Positions 12,219 to 23,960 of a DNA stretch of 64,000 nt are shown here, in pieces. The number at the start of each line of letters is the position of its first letter. Position 1 is the stretch's first letter. The notes below the pieces were generated by a model, which was not told where the DNA came from, ran no database searches, and saw only the letters and a program-made list of their open reading frames with translations. This DNA comes from Sipunculus nudus (taxonomy: Eukaryota > Annelida > Sipuncula > Golfingiida > Sipunculidae): assembly GCA_026874595.1 (NCBI GenBank), contig CM049319.1, forward strand, positions 54,852,917-54,916,916. The letters run 5' to 3'. The translations under genes were made by a program, and so were the position numbers.

Positions 12219-12418
12219 AATTATTGACATCAATCAGGGTATGGGTCTGCTAAGTTTAAGACAATCCTAATCAAATATAAAATAAGATAGAAAGAATGTC
12301 TGTATTACTCAATCAATACCCTTTCATAACTCAGCAGTCCACATCAGAAATAGAACTTTTTTAAATGGCCTTGTCCAGTTTAACTGGACAGTTTTTTCGT
12401 ACCAATCTTGTTTATTCA

Positions 12419-14968
12419 TTAAAGGAACCTTATCAGGGGCATTACTTTGTCTATTTCAAAATATCAGTTCAGTTTTGCATATACAAAAGTTTCCCCAGCA
12501 AAAACAGCCCAGCACACAGTCTCAGTACCTTACAAACAGCTGTTGAACACCTTGTTATGACTGCATGTTGGTAAACATAGTCCACGTGTGCTTGTTTACC
12601 ATAACAAAGCCTCTGACTGGAGGCCCAATTGTGAAGTTTCAGCAAGCAGAAACATGTATAACATTTTTAGCTCAGCTGACTATAAGTCATCTGAGCTATA
12701 GTCGTGTTCCATTGTCCGTCGTCCGTATGCTGTCCGTCCGTCTGTCCGTCCGTCCGTAGATGTGGCACGTTTTGAAACCGTAAGACCTAGGAATCTAAAA
12801 TTCGGCATTATGTTAGATGTCCTCAAGATCTCCTACCAAGCCGAAAATTGGGTCTTTGCGACTTTGTTCCTTTGAGAAATTAAGGAAAAACCTCAATTTT
12901 TAATTAAAAACCTATTTTCACACTTCAGGACTGCCTTAAATCACAACCACTCATCTGTTTTTCCTCATATTTTCCATAAATATTCCCCTATATAGTTCCT
13001 ATGTACATGCCAGAAATTATGTCTGTATTATATAATTTAAAAAAGTTATGGGCCCAAACATAATGCATTTTGTAAAAAATCAGGAAAGATATTTGATCAC
13101 TTAACACAAAACATGTTAAAAAAAATAAAAAATTGGTACCTTAAATTTTGCCCAACTTTGACCATGGCACGTTTTTTTCCTGTAAGTACTGTGGATTTAA
13201 TTTTCACAGCATGTTTTCGTTAGCATTTTGTCTGTTAACACCAAAAATTTGAAACAAGTTGATCAAAAACTGTATTGCCTAATTGTTTTAAGTTATGGGC
13301 CCAAACATAATGCACTTTGTAAAAAATCAAGAAATATATTTACTCCCTTAACAAGAGGATTGCTGAAGCTAGAGATTTTTTGTCAGGGATGTAACATTAT
13401 TTAATCAAAATTCAGTTGAATACCCAAAATTAGTTCTGAATTTTTCAAATTTTATAAGTTATTAGTATAAATATAAAATTAGTACCTTAAATTTTGCCAA
13501 ACTTTGACCATGACACATTTGTTTCCTGTGAGCACTGGTGATTTAATTTTCATATCGTTCACACATAAGAATTTCAGCTTTTTAGTTTAGAAAGCTGAAA
13601 GAAATTGGCCAAAAATTGTAGCTTTTATTAATGTTTATATGAGACCCCAAGCTCTCCCAAGCCCTTCTTGGGTCACCTGTATGTTGACCTTTCATCAAAT
13701 TATGCACGCTTGAGGCGAGGCATATACTGAGGCAGCCAAGCAGCTTATGGCCAGCCACAGTTGATCCAGGTGTCCAATCCAACTCATCTAGTAGTTTTAA
13801 CTAACAACATAACAATAAACAATAAATTAATAAATTTTTATTGGTTTTGAATAACAAATTAAAGAAAAATAGAAAAGGAATTTGTTAGTTGATAATAACA
13901 GGAAATTAACTTGCAGTTACTGATGATATAAGAATCTTGTATCGATTGATAGAATGTCACTTATTCCAAATAACACCATGCAGTCACCTATGGTATTTTC
14001 AATCAGTTTTAATGATAAAAAAATAAATCATTATTCATTACTAATCATTAGGGATCGTATGAAGGAAATTAATGATGGACAAAGATGCAGTTGATAATAT
14101 TAATCTAGATTCCTGCTGTGTCTAGTGTGTACATTGGTGTGAAATTAGTCCAAAATGAATTTATTACATTTATTTTTTTTAATATGAATAAAAGCCACAA
14201 AACCAGGTACTTATGATCATTATTTAAATGTGTGAATTTTGTAAATTCTGGATTCTCAACATCATTGTTTGGTGAAAACTGAATAAATACCAGACATGGT
14301 GCAAATACTTTCAAAATGTATTCATGAATGCATTCATGAATATATTCTTTGATATTATTTTAATAATCATTTCAGTTGTATTTTTTTTTTAAATCATACG
14401 ATTCTCTTATTATTTTTAATAAAAATGTTATTTGGGACAATTTGTAATTATTTTTAATAAATAGTTAAACTCTTATATTATATGTTCTGCTTATAAGTTA
14501 TATGGCCAAGTCAAAATCTGTGTGACAATAGCACTCCATTTGTTAATAAAATAAATGAAATCAATCCTCTTCCCTGTGTCCAAAGATACTATCAAAATCA
14601 TACATAAGCTAAACACCAACAACTCATAATACAGCTTATATTTATTTCCACACAAAACAAGCATGTTCCTCATTTCTTAATCATATTTTTTTATCATATA
14701 TAACAGCTGAGCGCCGTGACCCATGGGTCCCTTGTTTTTGGCCAAGTCATTCAGAGCATCTCTTGATTGACACATGTTTGGCCCAGGCGATACACCTGCT
14801 GTTTATGTTGACACCTGTGATCGCTCCTGGTGCACTGTTTTTAACATTTGTTTACAGGAGTGCAAGGGGTTTAAGGGCAATATTCTTGCAGGTACAAGTA
14901 TATTTGATAGGGAAGAAGCTATTTTTGTGCTAATTCAACATTCTTTATAGGTGATTTGGCCCCTTTAA
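12419..14968 (-). mobile_element. TTAA-flanked MITE, copy 3, split by family A
   Basis: TTAA occurs at 12419-12422 and 14965-14968 with inverted ends (TTAAAGGAACC and GGCCCCTTTAA). The two halves, 12423-12663 and 14741-14964, together make about 465 bp. As a reverse complement they match 3371-3863 end to end. The break lies in an oligo-A run of the intact copy (oligo-T on this strand). Family A element 12669-14740 fills the break, so the MITE is the older insertion. Confidence 0.75.
12669..14740 (+). mobile_element. Family A element 1, complete
   Basis: The 5' dyad is AGCTCAGCTGACT (12669-12681) with AGTCATCTGAGCT (12685-12697), followed by a short imperfect CCGT tract. The 3' end carries CAGCTGAGC (14704-14712), inverted relative to GCTCAGCTG at the 5' end, then palindrome GACCCATGGGTC (14718-14729) and CCTTGTTTT. 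Compared with the copy at 37500, it lacks about 325 bp of the second core unit (join near 13273) and 112 bp in the tail between direct repeats GTGCAAATACTTT. A perfect 20-bp palindrome lies at 14321-14340. There is no coding capacity. The structure resembles Helentron-derived or pearl elements of bivalves, which is an inference. Confidence 0.75.
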
Positions 14969-15164
14969 TAATATTGGTTTCTGAAGCCTCTGAAGAGTTA
15001 TAACAAGACAACTACTCCATTCCTTCTTAGTATCTCCACCTATTATAAGGTAGTCCAGATACATATATAAGTTACAAGAAATGGACATGTTAAAATGATA
15101 AAAATGCATGCAGTTGTTATTAGATGAAATGTCTTTGAATAAGAACTAAAATTATTTGTACCTG

Positions 15165-15420
15165 GGTACTCACAAGTACCTTGGCCTATATCTAGGTACT
15201 CTATGAAAGACTTTTACCTATACTTAGGAACTTGATTAAAGCCATTTACATTTACTTAGGAACTGTATGAAAGTCATACAGTTACTCGGGTACAGGCTTT
15301 CCATGAAAGTCTTGTACCTTCATATAAATACTCTGTGGAAGTCATGTCCTTGAACTCATGTAGTTTATGGAAGTTCTGTCCCTGTACCTAGATTCATACC
15401 TATACTTAATTACTTATACA
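15165..15420 (+). repeat. Degenerate 32-38-bp tandem repeat
   Basis: About six imperfect units carry TACT..ATGAAAG and GTACCT or TTACTTAGGA words (for example ATGAAAGTCAT, ATGAAAGTCTT, GTGGAAGTCAT, ATGGAAGTTCT). Unit length drifts, so this is an old minisatellite. Confidence 0.5.
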
Positions 15421-15639
15421 TTACAGTTATGAGTAATGTATTCTAAACATTGGAACATCTGGTCTTCAAGCCAAAAGAGGAAACATGATGAGGCTGCCCC
15501 CCCCCCCCCCACCCTACGGTGTCACTTGTTTGCCATTAATTTCAGTACTCCCGATGTTACACTGTATATACAGCGCTTTAACTATAGGCCTACTACCTAT
15601 CTCGTAAATGCTGATTGTTATGACCTGGTATCCTGAATT

Positions 15640-16140
15640 GCTACACCAGAGGGGAGCACTGTACTTCCAATCTTCTCATCCAATCAGATGAGACCTTGTG
15701 CTGGAGGACACAGCCAGGCGAGGAATACACGGAGCCAATCATGTTCATTTTGTTTTGAGTGACAGTTCATTGCCACCGGCAACCATCTGAACAGGCCACA
15801 GGCTCAGAGAGAATTGCCCAGATGTGGTTTGCTTAGGGCCTTGGGCACATAGGATGCCCTGCCGGTGAGCTGTAATTCAAACAAAACGTAACAACAAAGG
15901 TTGCATGCACACCTCGCTGGCTGATTTCAGTCTGCAGACAACAAATACATGGCTACGCTAACACGGTCATAATGTCATAATCCAATCAGTTGATGATGCG
16001 AGAGTGCAGAGGGAGCAATTAAAATAAAAACTATCATCAAGCGGCGATTGAAGCGCAGCTATAGGCGGAGCCAGGATGCCTGTCGACTGTTTGTTTATTG
16101 GCATCTGGTTGGCTGCTCGTCACATCATACACACTTTTTT
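15640..16140. promoter_or_regulatory. Candidate enhancer-like non-coding block
   Basis: This block has higher GC and a more complex word content than its AT-rich flanks, and it is not repeated elsewhere in the window. Visible binding-site-like words are CCAATCA (15680-15686, 15735-15741, 15982-15988), TAATCC (15978-15983, Otx/bicoid type), AACAAAGG (15893-15900, Sox or TCF type) and a forkhead-like TGTTTGTTTA (16088-16097) running into ATTGG, an inverted CCAAT. Clustering suggests a regulatory module or a promoter of an upstream exon. No start codon or splice site could be tied to it. The call is inferred from motifs only. Confidence 0.35.
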
Positions 16141-17393
16141 TTCAGCGGACAATGAAATGCCATCTGGTGTCTAAATATATCATAAACGGTCAAAGCTGGC
16201 AGCGTGAAAATCAGTTGCTTCTTTAGAAGTGCAAGATTTCTGCTGCCTCAGGAGTGTAGCCTGATGTAGGCAAAATCTATATTCAGAATTACTAAGGAAA
16301 ATTATATTTAATAATCAGTATATTAGAAAACAACTTTTGAGCCACTATAGAATGCAGCTTCAGAGCGAATGTAGGATCACTCGCGCACTGTCTCTACGAA
16401 GTTATGTGTGTATACAGACAGACTTAATGATGTTAAGGAGTTATGTAATGGAGAAGAGTGTAAGTAACAGATAAGGATAAGTGGCAAAACTAAGATGGAA
16501 GTAGCAGTATCCTTTAGTTGTTGGGCTGAAGCCTGCGCCCTATAGTAGTATCTCCAAATGTATTCACATACCAAATTAAGTTTCATGAGAAATTACTGTT
16601 GTGAAAACGTGAAGTCCTATGTGTATATTTGAATAAATCTGTTTGCTTCTATTGGTGCAGACTAGATATATGGGCTGCAGTAGTACTGACCTTTAAAATC
16701 CAGCAGAAATTATGAAGCATGTACAAATTCAATTCAGTCTTGTTGAGGTAAAATCAGCATTTCTGCAGTGTTCAGCACTCTGCAACAAGTATGGTGGACC
16801 TCCAGTTGAATCCTGTCCATTCTGTTGTCAAGGGATACCAAAGACAATGACAGGACCCCTCTGCAACACTATAATGGACTCACCTGAAAGAATGCTTCCA
16901 AAGTCACCATGACTGCCCCCATCCCCTTGAAAAAAAGGGAAATGGACTCACCCATGAGATCAGTGCAGAAATGGGCATGGTTCATTAGGTGTAAATAGTA
17001 GGTTTGGTGTTGTTTGGGGTTTTTGTTTTTGTAACTTTTTATTTTACCTTTTTGGAGAGATCAAGAAGTTGATCAACAAGGAAAACAACAGTATATAAAG
17101 ATATTAAAGGTATGTAATTAAAAAAAATACAAGTGGTCACATGATTCCAAAATCCTGTCCATCAATAAGCCATAGATAACTTTGGCTTTTACTCCTGTGT
17201 AACTTTAATAACTAAGTGGGCAAAAAGAGACACATACATTACCTGGCCTTTTATCATTTATTATATCTGTCTCCAGGTTTAAATTTTTACCCAGACATCT
17301 TATCATGTTTATCATCTTCACATACTTCACATATTTACCCAAGAACCATAAGGCATCAGTTTGTGTGATATTTTTGTCCTGATATCCTTTTGG
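16141..17393. other. Unique non-coding DNA
   Basis: No recognised gene or repeat. The short frame at 16712-16912 has no identifiable domain. Confidence 0.5.
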
Positions 17394-19912
17394 GTTGTGT
17401 GTATGATCCTACACCATGTTGGGTGGTGTGTATTATCCTGACACCATGTTGGGTGGTGTGTATTATCCTGACACCATGTTGGGTGGTGTGTATTATCTTG
17501 ACACCATGTTGGATGGTGTGTATTATCTTGACACCATGTTGGAGGGTGTGTATTATCCTGACACCATGTTGGGTGGTCTGTATTTAATATCCTGACACCA
17601 TATTGGATGGTGTGTATTATCCTAACACCATGTTGGCTGGTGTGTATTATCCTAACACCATGTTTGGTGGTGGGTATTATCCTGACATCATGTTGGGTGG
17701 TGTGTTTTATCCTGACACTATTTTGGGTGGTCTGTATTATCCTGACAACATATTGGATGGTGTGTATTATCCTAACACCATGTTGGTAGGTGTGTATTAT
17801 CCTGACACCATGTTGGGTGGTGTTTATTATCCTGACACCATGTTGGGCGGTGTTTATTATCCTAACACCATGTTTGATGGTGGGTATTTTCTGACACCAT
17901 GTTGGGTTATTTGTATTGTCCTGACAGCATGTTGAGTTGAGTGTATTATCCTGACAGCATGTATGGTGGTGTTTATTATCCTGACACCATATTGGGTGGT
18001 CTGTATTATCTGGACACCAGGTTGGATGGTGTGTATTATCATAACACCATGTTGGCGGGTGTGTATTATCCTGACACCATATTGGGTGGTCTGTATTATC
18101 TGGACACCAGGTTTGATGGTGTGTATTATCCTGACACCATGTTGGCGGGTGTGTATTATCCTGACACCATGTTGGGTGGTCTGTATTTAATATCCTGACA
18201 CCATATTGGATGGTGTGTATTATCCTAACACCATGTTGGCCGGTGTGTATTATCCTAACACCATGTTTGGTGGTGGGTATTATCCTGACATCATTTTTTT
18301 TGGTGTGTGTATTATCCTGACACTATTTTGGGTGGTCTGTATATCCTGACACCATAGTGGATGGTGTGTATTATCCTAACACCTTGTTGGTAGGTGTGTA
18401 TTATCCTGACACCATGTTGGTAGGTGTGTATTATCGTAACACCATGTGGGGTGGTGTTTATTATCCTGACACCATGTTGGCAGGTGTGTATTATCCTAAC
18501 ACCATGTTAGGTGGTTGGTATTTTCTGACACCATGTTGGGTTATTAGTATTGTCCTGACAGCATGTTGAATTGAGTGTATTATCCTGACAGCATGTATGG
18601 TGGTGTGTATTATCCTGTTACCATGTTGGGTGGTGTGTATTATCCTGGCACCATATTAGGTACTATGTTTTTCCCTGACCTCATGTTTAATTGAGTGTAT
18701 AATCCTTACACCATGTTGGTAGGTGTTTATTATCCTGACACCATTTTGGGTGGTGTGTATTATCCTGACACCATGTTGGTAGGTGTTTATTATCTTGACA
18801 CCATGTTGGGTGGTGTGTATTATCTTGACACCATGTTGGGTGGTGTGTATTATCTTTACACCATGTTAGGTGGTGTGTATTATCCTGACACCATATTGGG
18901 TGGTGTGTATATCCTGACACCATATTGGGTGGTCTGTATTATCCTTACACCATATTTGGTGGTCTGTATTATCTGGACACCAGGTTGGATTGTATGTATT
19001 ATCCTAACACCATGTTGGCGGGTGTGTATTATCCTGACACCATATTGGGTGGTCTGTATTATCTGGACACCAGGTTGGATGGTGTGTATTATCCTGACAC
19101 CATGTTGGCGGGTGTGTATTATCCTAACACCATGTTGGCTGGTGTGTATTATCCTAACACCATGTTTGGTGGTGGGTATTATCCTGACATGTTGGGTGGT
19201 GTGTTTTATCCTGAGACTATTTTGGGTTGTTTGTATTATCCTGACACCATATTGGATGGTGTGTATTATCCTAGCACCATGTTGGGCGGTGTTTATTATC
19301 CTGACACCATGTTGGCAGGTGTGTATTATCCTAACACCATGTTTGGTGGTGGGTATTATCCTGACACCATGTTGGGTTATTTGTATTATCCTGACAGCAT
19401 GTTGAATTGAGTGTATTATCCTGACATCATGTATGGTGGTGTGTATTATCCTGTTACCATGTTGGGTGGTGTGTATTATCCTGGCACCATATTAGGTACT
19501 ATGTTTTTTCCTGACATCATGTTTAATTGAGTGTATTATCCTTACACCATGTTGGTAAGTGTTTATTATCCTGACACCATTTTGGGTGGTGTGTATTATC
19601 CTGACACCATGTTGGCAGGTGTTTATTATCCTGACATCATGTAGGGTGGTGTGTATTATCCTGGTACCATATTAGGTACTATGTTTTTTCCTGACATGAT
19701 GTTTAATTGAGTGTATTATCCTTACACCATGTTGGTAGGTGTTTATTATCCTGACACCATTTTTGGTGGTGTGTACCAGACACCATGTTGGTAGGTGTTT
19801 ATTATCCTGACATCATGTAGGGTGATGTGTATTATGCTGACACCATATAAGGTGTTATGTTTTATCCTGACATCATGTTGTATGGAGTGTATTATCCTGA
19901 CACCATGTTTGG
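17394..19912 (+). repeat. 30-bp minisatellite, about 84 units
   Basis: An almost uninterrupted array of a 30-bp unit, consensus TATTATCCTGACACCATGTT followed by GGGTGGTGTG. Unit length is kept through nearly all of the array, with a few 2-4-bp indels. Larger blocks recur: the landmark TAGGTACTATGTTTTT appears at about 18657, 19493 and 19673, 836 and 180 bp apart, and a TATTTAATATCC variant appears at about 17582 and 18184. Because 30 is a multiple of three, several frames stay open for up to about 236 codons on the plus strand, with ten-residue repeats, and on the minus strand too. The open frames are a by-product of the period rather than evidence for a protein. Confidence 0.9.
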
Positions 19913-21419
19913 TTCACTCTGTTGTTTGATTTTGACAATCCCCCTGCATGTTTTGTTGAATTTTGAGCCAACTTGTCCCCAGTACAGGAAATGACTGGTG
20001 ACCATTCTTTTGTGCTTATTCCTCTCTTTCGGCCTAAATTTTAAGTTGTATATTGATACAAAAGGTTCGATGGCACTTGCAGTGCACCTCCTTGTATGAC
20101 TTGTGATCATTACAACTAAATAGGCCCACCAGTCAAATACAAATGCCTACTGAGTGATGTATTCACGGCCTCATTTAACATGGATTTGTCTGTGTTATGG
20201 TATTACAGCAGTGTATTTTGGTTTGACTATGCCTAAATACAAAGCTTAGCTGTTTAGCTCTTGAGCACAAACTTGGTTTCTTGGACTTGGTAGATTTCTA
20301 GTGACAAAAAAGTTTGTTATGAAAAATTCAAAATCCTTTAATTTTCATGAGTTTAAGTTTCATGGCAAAACTGTATTTGGTCTGGACCCTGAAAAACTAC
20401 ATAAACATTGATGGACTGATGTCCATAATGACCATTAAATTTGTGATGGACCAGTGATTGATTATAATAGACAAACAGTCAGTTGGTGCAAATAATCTGA
20501 TAACATAGACTTTGTAATGAGGAAACCTATGCTTTTATATAAATTCATGCAAGCAAACTATAAATATATGTCTTTTAAAAAAAAATCATCTGCCCAAGGT
20601 TATACTATATACACACATAGGCTATGGAATCAATAAAATATATGAGCAAACATGTAGGACTATACATGTATATGAGTTTAGACAATATACCGATCTGTAT
20701 ATTGTCAGAAATTTCATACTCTTAACCAATTAATTCTGATAATCGGTGAGTGGAGGTCAACCAACTTTTACCGATAATGAGATTACCCTTGAATCCGAGC
20801 ACTAGGGTTGATAATAGAACTTGTCGTTGGTTGCAGGTAGATCTCTTGGAATAACAATTTTCAGTTTCCTCCACCATAGTCACCAAAGTTTGCCTCAATG
20901 CTAACATTTCCCGTTTGTCTGTTAGTAAATCATTTAATAGCAAGGGTGATAATTATAATTATTAGGAAGATAATAATTTATGTTAATTACAATAATTACA
21001 GTGATGCCTAAATGTTTAATTTATGAAGAGTTAATAATAAAACAAAATCATCAGTGCATAACCATGTTTAACTGGTTATAGCTAATATCATAGTTTTTAT
21101 AAACGTTTCAGTGTAGCTGAGCAGACACTGGTTAGGTTAGGTTTTTTTGGGCCTTGGAATGCTGCTCATCACAGAATGTCTCAGCACCGTCAGCCAGGTG
21201 TCTAGCACAGCACTAATCAGGCTCCACACACCGACTGGATGTGCCAGGAAAAAAATACAGCTGGTCTCAAACTTGAGGCCATATGGATTTTGGGCGGTTG
21301 CAAATTCCCAATAGGAACTGTTTTGTCTTCCCTTTAATTTTTAAACAGATTCACTTCTGCTGAGCAAAATAGGAGTGTTCCTTTTCATATTGGCAAACAG
21401 TAGTTGGTGTTTCGTTTAA
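19913..21419. other. Unique non-coding DNA
   Basis: No gene or array. The part at 21120-21270 is less AT-rich and has AGGTGTCTAGCAC and CACTAATCAGG words, so it may be conserved non-coding sequence. That is a weak impression. Confidence 0.5.
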
Positions 21420-22046
21420 TTCATGTTTTTTCTTCAGGTTTTCATTCATCTAATAATTTGTTTAGCTAGAGAGTTTATTTCTAGCATATATCTGTCGCAG
21501 ATGAGATTGAAATCCAGGCGGATTTTAAATTCGCCTAGAAGAGATAGCAATTGTGATCAACTTAGTTTTAATTGTATACCAGAAAAAAGATTAAAATTTT
21601 GTAAATTTTTGAAGTTATTAGCATTATGAATGTAAAATCTACTTTAAATTTTGCCCAGCTTTGACTCTGGCACATCATTTCCCTGTTTGTCCATTCTCTT
21701 TTATTGGTGCCACCTAAAATTGTTTTTGCATAGTGTCCATCCATGTGTCTAATTTTGGTGAAAAAGACATATCTCAGGAATGGTTTGATGTGTCAGCCTG
21801 AAATTTTGCATGTCCAAAGATCTTGGGTAGCTTGTCTCACACACAAGACTGGTCAGACCTCCTGCAATTTATTTTTTTTTCTGGCATACTTGCATGCAAT
21901 TTTGGATGACTTAGCAACTCTGATGCCACAAAATTGGAGTAGTCATATATAAGAGTACATGCTATGCCTCACTTAATCTATACCCCTTTGTTTTAGTGGA
22001 TACATTTAGTGTCCTTGTCGCTTGTTGACCATCTGTATTCTAGATC
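21420..22046 (+). mobile_element. Decayed family A core fused to family B 3' end
   Basis: Positions 21420-21685 match family A core sequence (TAGCTAGAGAGTTTAT, AGTTATTAGCATTA, TTTTGCCCAGCTTTGAC). From about 21690 the sequence turns into family B core (GCATAGTGTCCATCC, ATATCTCAGGAATGGTTTGA). It ends with a degenerate family B terminus, TGTCGCTTGTTGACCATCTG then TATTCTAG (CTAG at 22043-22046). Both parts are diverged, which marks an old mosaic. Confidence 0.55.
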
Positions 22047-23228
22047 ATTTTGTAGTTGCCTAGCACCGATGACTCAACCTCATCGCTAACCTTGTGGTTA
22101 AGATCAGCTCAGTTTTGGAGAACAGTTTCATCAAGAATTGTCACCTGTAATTCCCCCTTGTCTTTACACCATCAGGCTGCTTTATTTTAACAGTTATCAT
22201 CAAAGAACAGATCTTAAGTGTGTTTTGATTATTCAAATGAAACCATTTTAGCAGACATGTCAGATATTGACCAAAAATTGTATATTATCTGAAAGTCTTT
22301 GTCTTTTTGGCATTTAAATTACTCATTTCTACTGAGTTTGACTTGCAGTACAAGCACTGGTGCAAGAAGTCTTTGAGTGCAGCTACAGTGTGGACTGCAG
22401 TGGTTTAAATGCCAGGAGCAAGACTGTAATGTTTTGATATTGGCTGGCAGCTCTGGTGGCTGGCTGGCCGCTCCAGTCTCCCAGGGCTGGCCACAAGACA
22501 GTGGGCTGGAGGATCTCTATCATGCCAACAGCAGCAGTGAGCAGCAGAAGCTGCTAGCAGGTAGTGTTCATCATTTCATTGGTGTAGCGCAAATTCACCC
22601 CTGGTCAAAGTTACCCCCACTCTTGTGTACAATCCCCCCTAAGTCAAAAGCACCTGTACTATCTGGACAGAAGTCACTATCTTCCTTTCCCATTCATGTG
22701 AATGATAAGTTTATACTTTAAAATCACAATTAAAAGATTGAATTAAAACAGTGGTTGGAGCTCATTCTAATGGGAGAACTCCCTACCATTACTACTAGAG
22801 AGACCTTGACCTTGTATTGGTCTATGTTAGGTTAAAATTTTACATGATATAAGATGTCTCTGGAGTGGTTGAATAAATTGCCTTGTATTTTGGTATAACT
22901 GGTTAAAATCTTTGAAAGCTTTATCTTGTGTTCACAAATGTTGGTGCCATTCACACTTATTGTCCAGATATTTTGTATGATTGAGGTTCTAGGATAGCCT
23001 AACCTTGTTCATAAGGCTTATATTACAGTCCTTATTTCCATTCTGCACAGTTTATGTCTCCATACCATACAATGTTGGAGGTAAATTTAATAAAATGGAC
23101 AGATTTCTTTGAATTTGTCATATCCCTGAACATTAGCCAAATGTCAAAACCACATTTTATTATGTCTAACTGTTGAACAAAACCACTATTGCCACTTTCG
23201 TAGCATATCAAAAGATCACCTTAGGGGC
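22047..23228. other. Unique non-coding DNA
   Basis: A 114-codon frame at 22377-22721 covers a GC-richer patch with CAGCAGCAG and GGCTGGC words but shows no recognisable domain. GACCTTGACCTTG occurs at about 22803. Nothing else was identified. Confidence 0.5.
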
Positions 23229-23365
23229 ATACTATTTTGGGGTGTATTTTTACTGGGGGAGGTTTTGTTAGAGGGACAATTTGTCCCTGTTCATCATTTC
23301 ATAGATACCAGCTGTGGTGGGATTTGTAGTGATACATCAATTTGCTATCAGCACTGTAGTTGAGG
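23229..23365 (+). repeat. Dispersed repeat R1, copy 1
   Basis: Matches 24909-25036 in the same orientation. Shared words include TCATCATTTCATAGATACCA, GTGATACATCAATTTGCT, ACTGGGGGA and TTTGTCCCTG. No ends or duplications are visible, so it may be a segment of an unidentified element. Confidence 0.6.
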
Positions 23366-23389
23366 CAGTGTATCTGTAGAGTATGCAAA

Positions 23390-23960
23390 ATACATCAGTC
23401 CTGCAGACCAGACGGGCTGGATATGAGGTTCTGATAGGATCTCTAATACATTTTAAGCCAAATCTATCATTTCGAAACTTCCATCTTCCAGATTATGCTA
23501 ACCTTCCAAAAGTGGAAGAAACTTATTTTTTGGGGGGTCAAAGGTCAAGGTCACAGGGGCCATCTGTCGACATATTGTTTCCAGATGTTACATCCAGTTT
23601 GGATTGACAAATGGATATCAAACTTGACTTATACATGGCCCTTCACTAAAGCAAGAATTTTATTGAATTTAGGTTCATGAGATCAAAGGTAAAGGTCACA
23701 GGACCTACTTCTTTAAGAATATTGTGGTTGCAATTTTTGCCAAGCTTTTCATCTCAAACCTTCCATCTTCCACATTTGGCTCATCTGCCAGTAGGGGAAG
23801 ATTTTGATTGACATTGGTTCACTAGGTTAAAGGTCAAGGTCACAGGGACCATTCATTCACAAATAAGTTAATGGATGATAACTCCAGATTGGGTAGACAG
23901 ATTGGACTCACACTTGATGATTGTCACAGCACCCAATTTTAGAAAAGCTCAAAAAGATAT
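23390..23960 (+). repeat. About 145-bp tandem repeat with AGGTCA clusters
   Basis: Three diverged units are marked by CAAAGGTCAAGGTCACAGG-like words at 23539, 23684 and 23828, spaced 145 and 144 bp. Other shared words are AACTTCCATCTTCCA (about 23476) and AACCTTCCATCTTCCA (about 23757). The unit contains GGGTCAAAGGTCA (23535-23547). Such repeats are plausible remnants of a tandem-core mobile element. No termini were recognised. Confidence 0.55.

Noticed and set aside
18695-19410. Overlapping plus-strand frames of 236 and 161 codons with ten-residue repeats
   Set aside because: They follow from a 30-bp minisatellite period. Two frames and the opposite strand are open at once, so there is no sign of coding selection.
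17394-19912. CRISPR array
   Set aside because: Units are contiguous with no unique spacers, and the surroundings are eukaryotic. It is a minisatellite.
21180-21200. REST/NRSF-like site TCAGCACC-GTC-AGCCAG
   Set aside because: Both half-sites fit, but the spacer is three rather than two bases and REST is not established in this type of animal. Probably chance.
22377-22721. 114-codon frame starting MQLQCGLQWF
   Set aside because: No domain, no clear splice or promoter context, and length expected by chance in a GC-richer patch.
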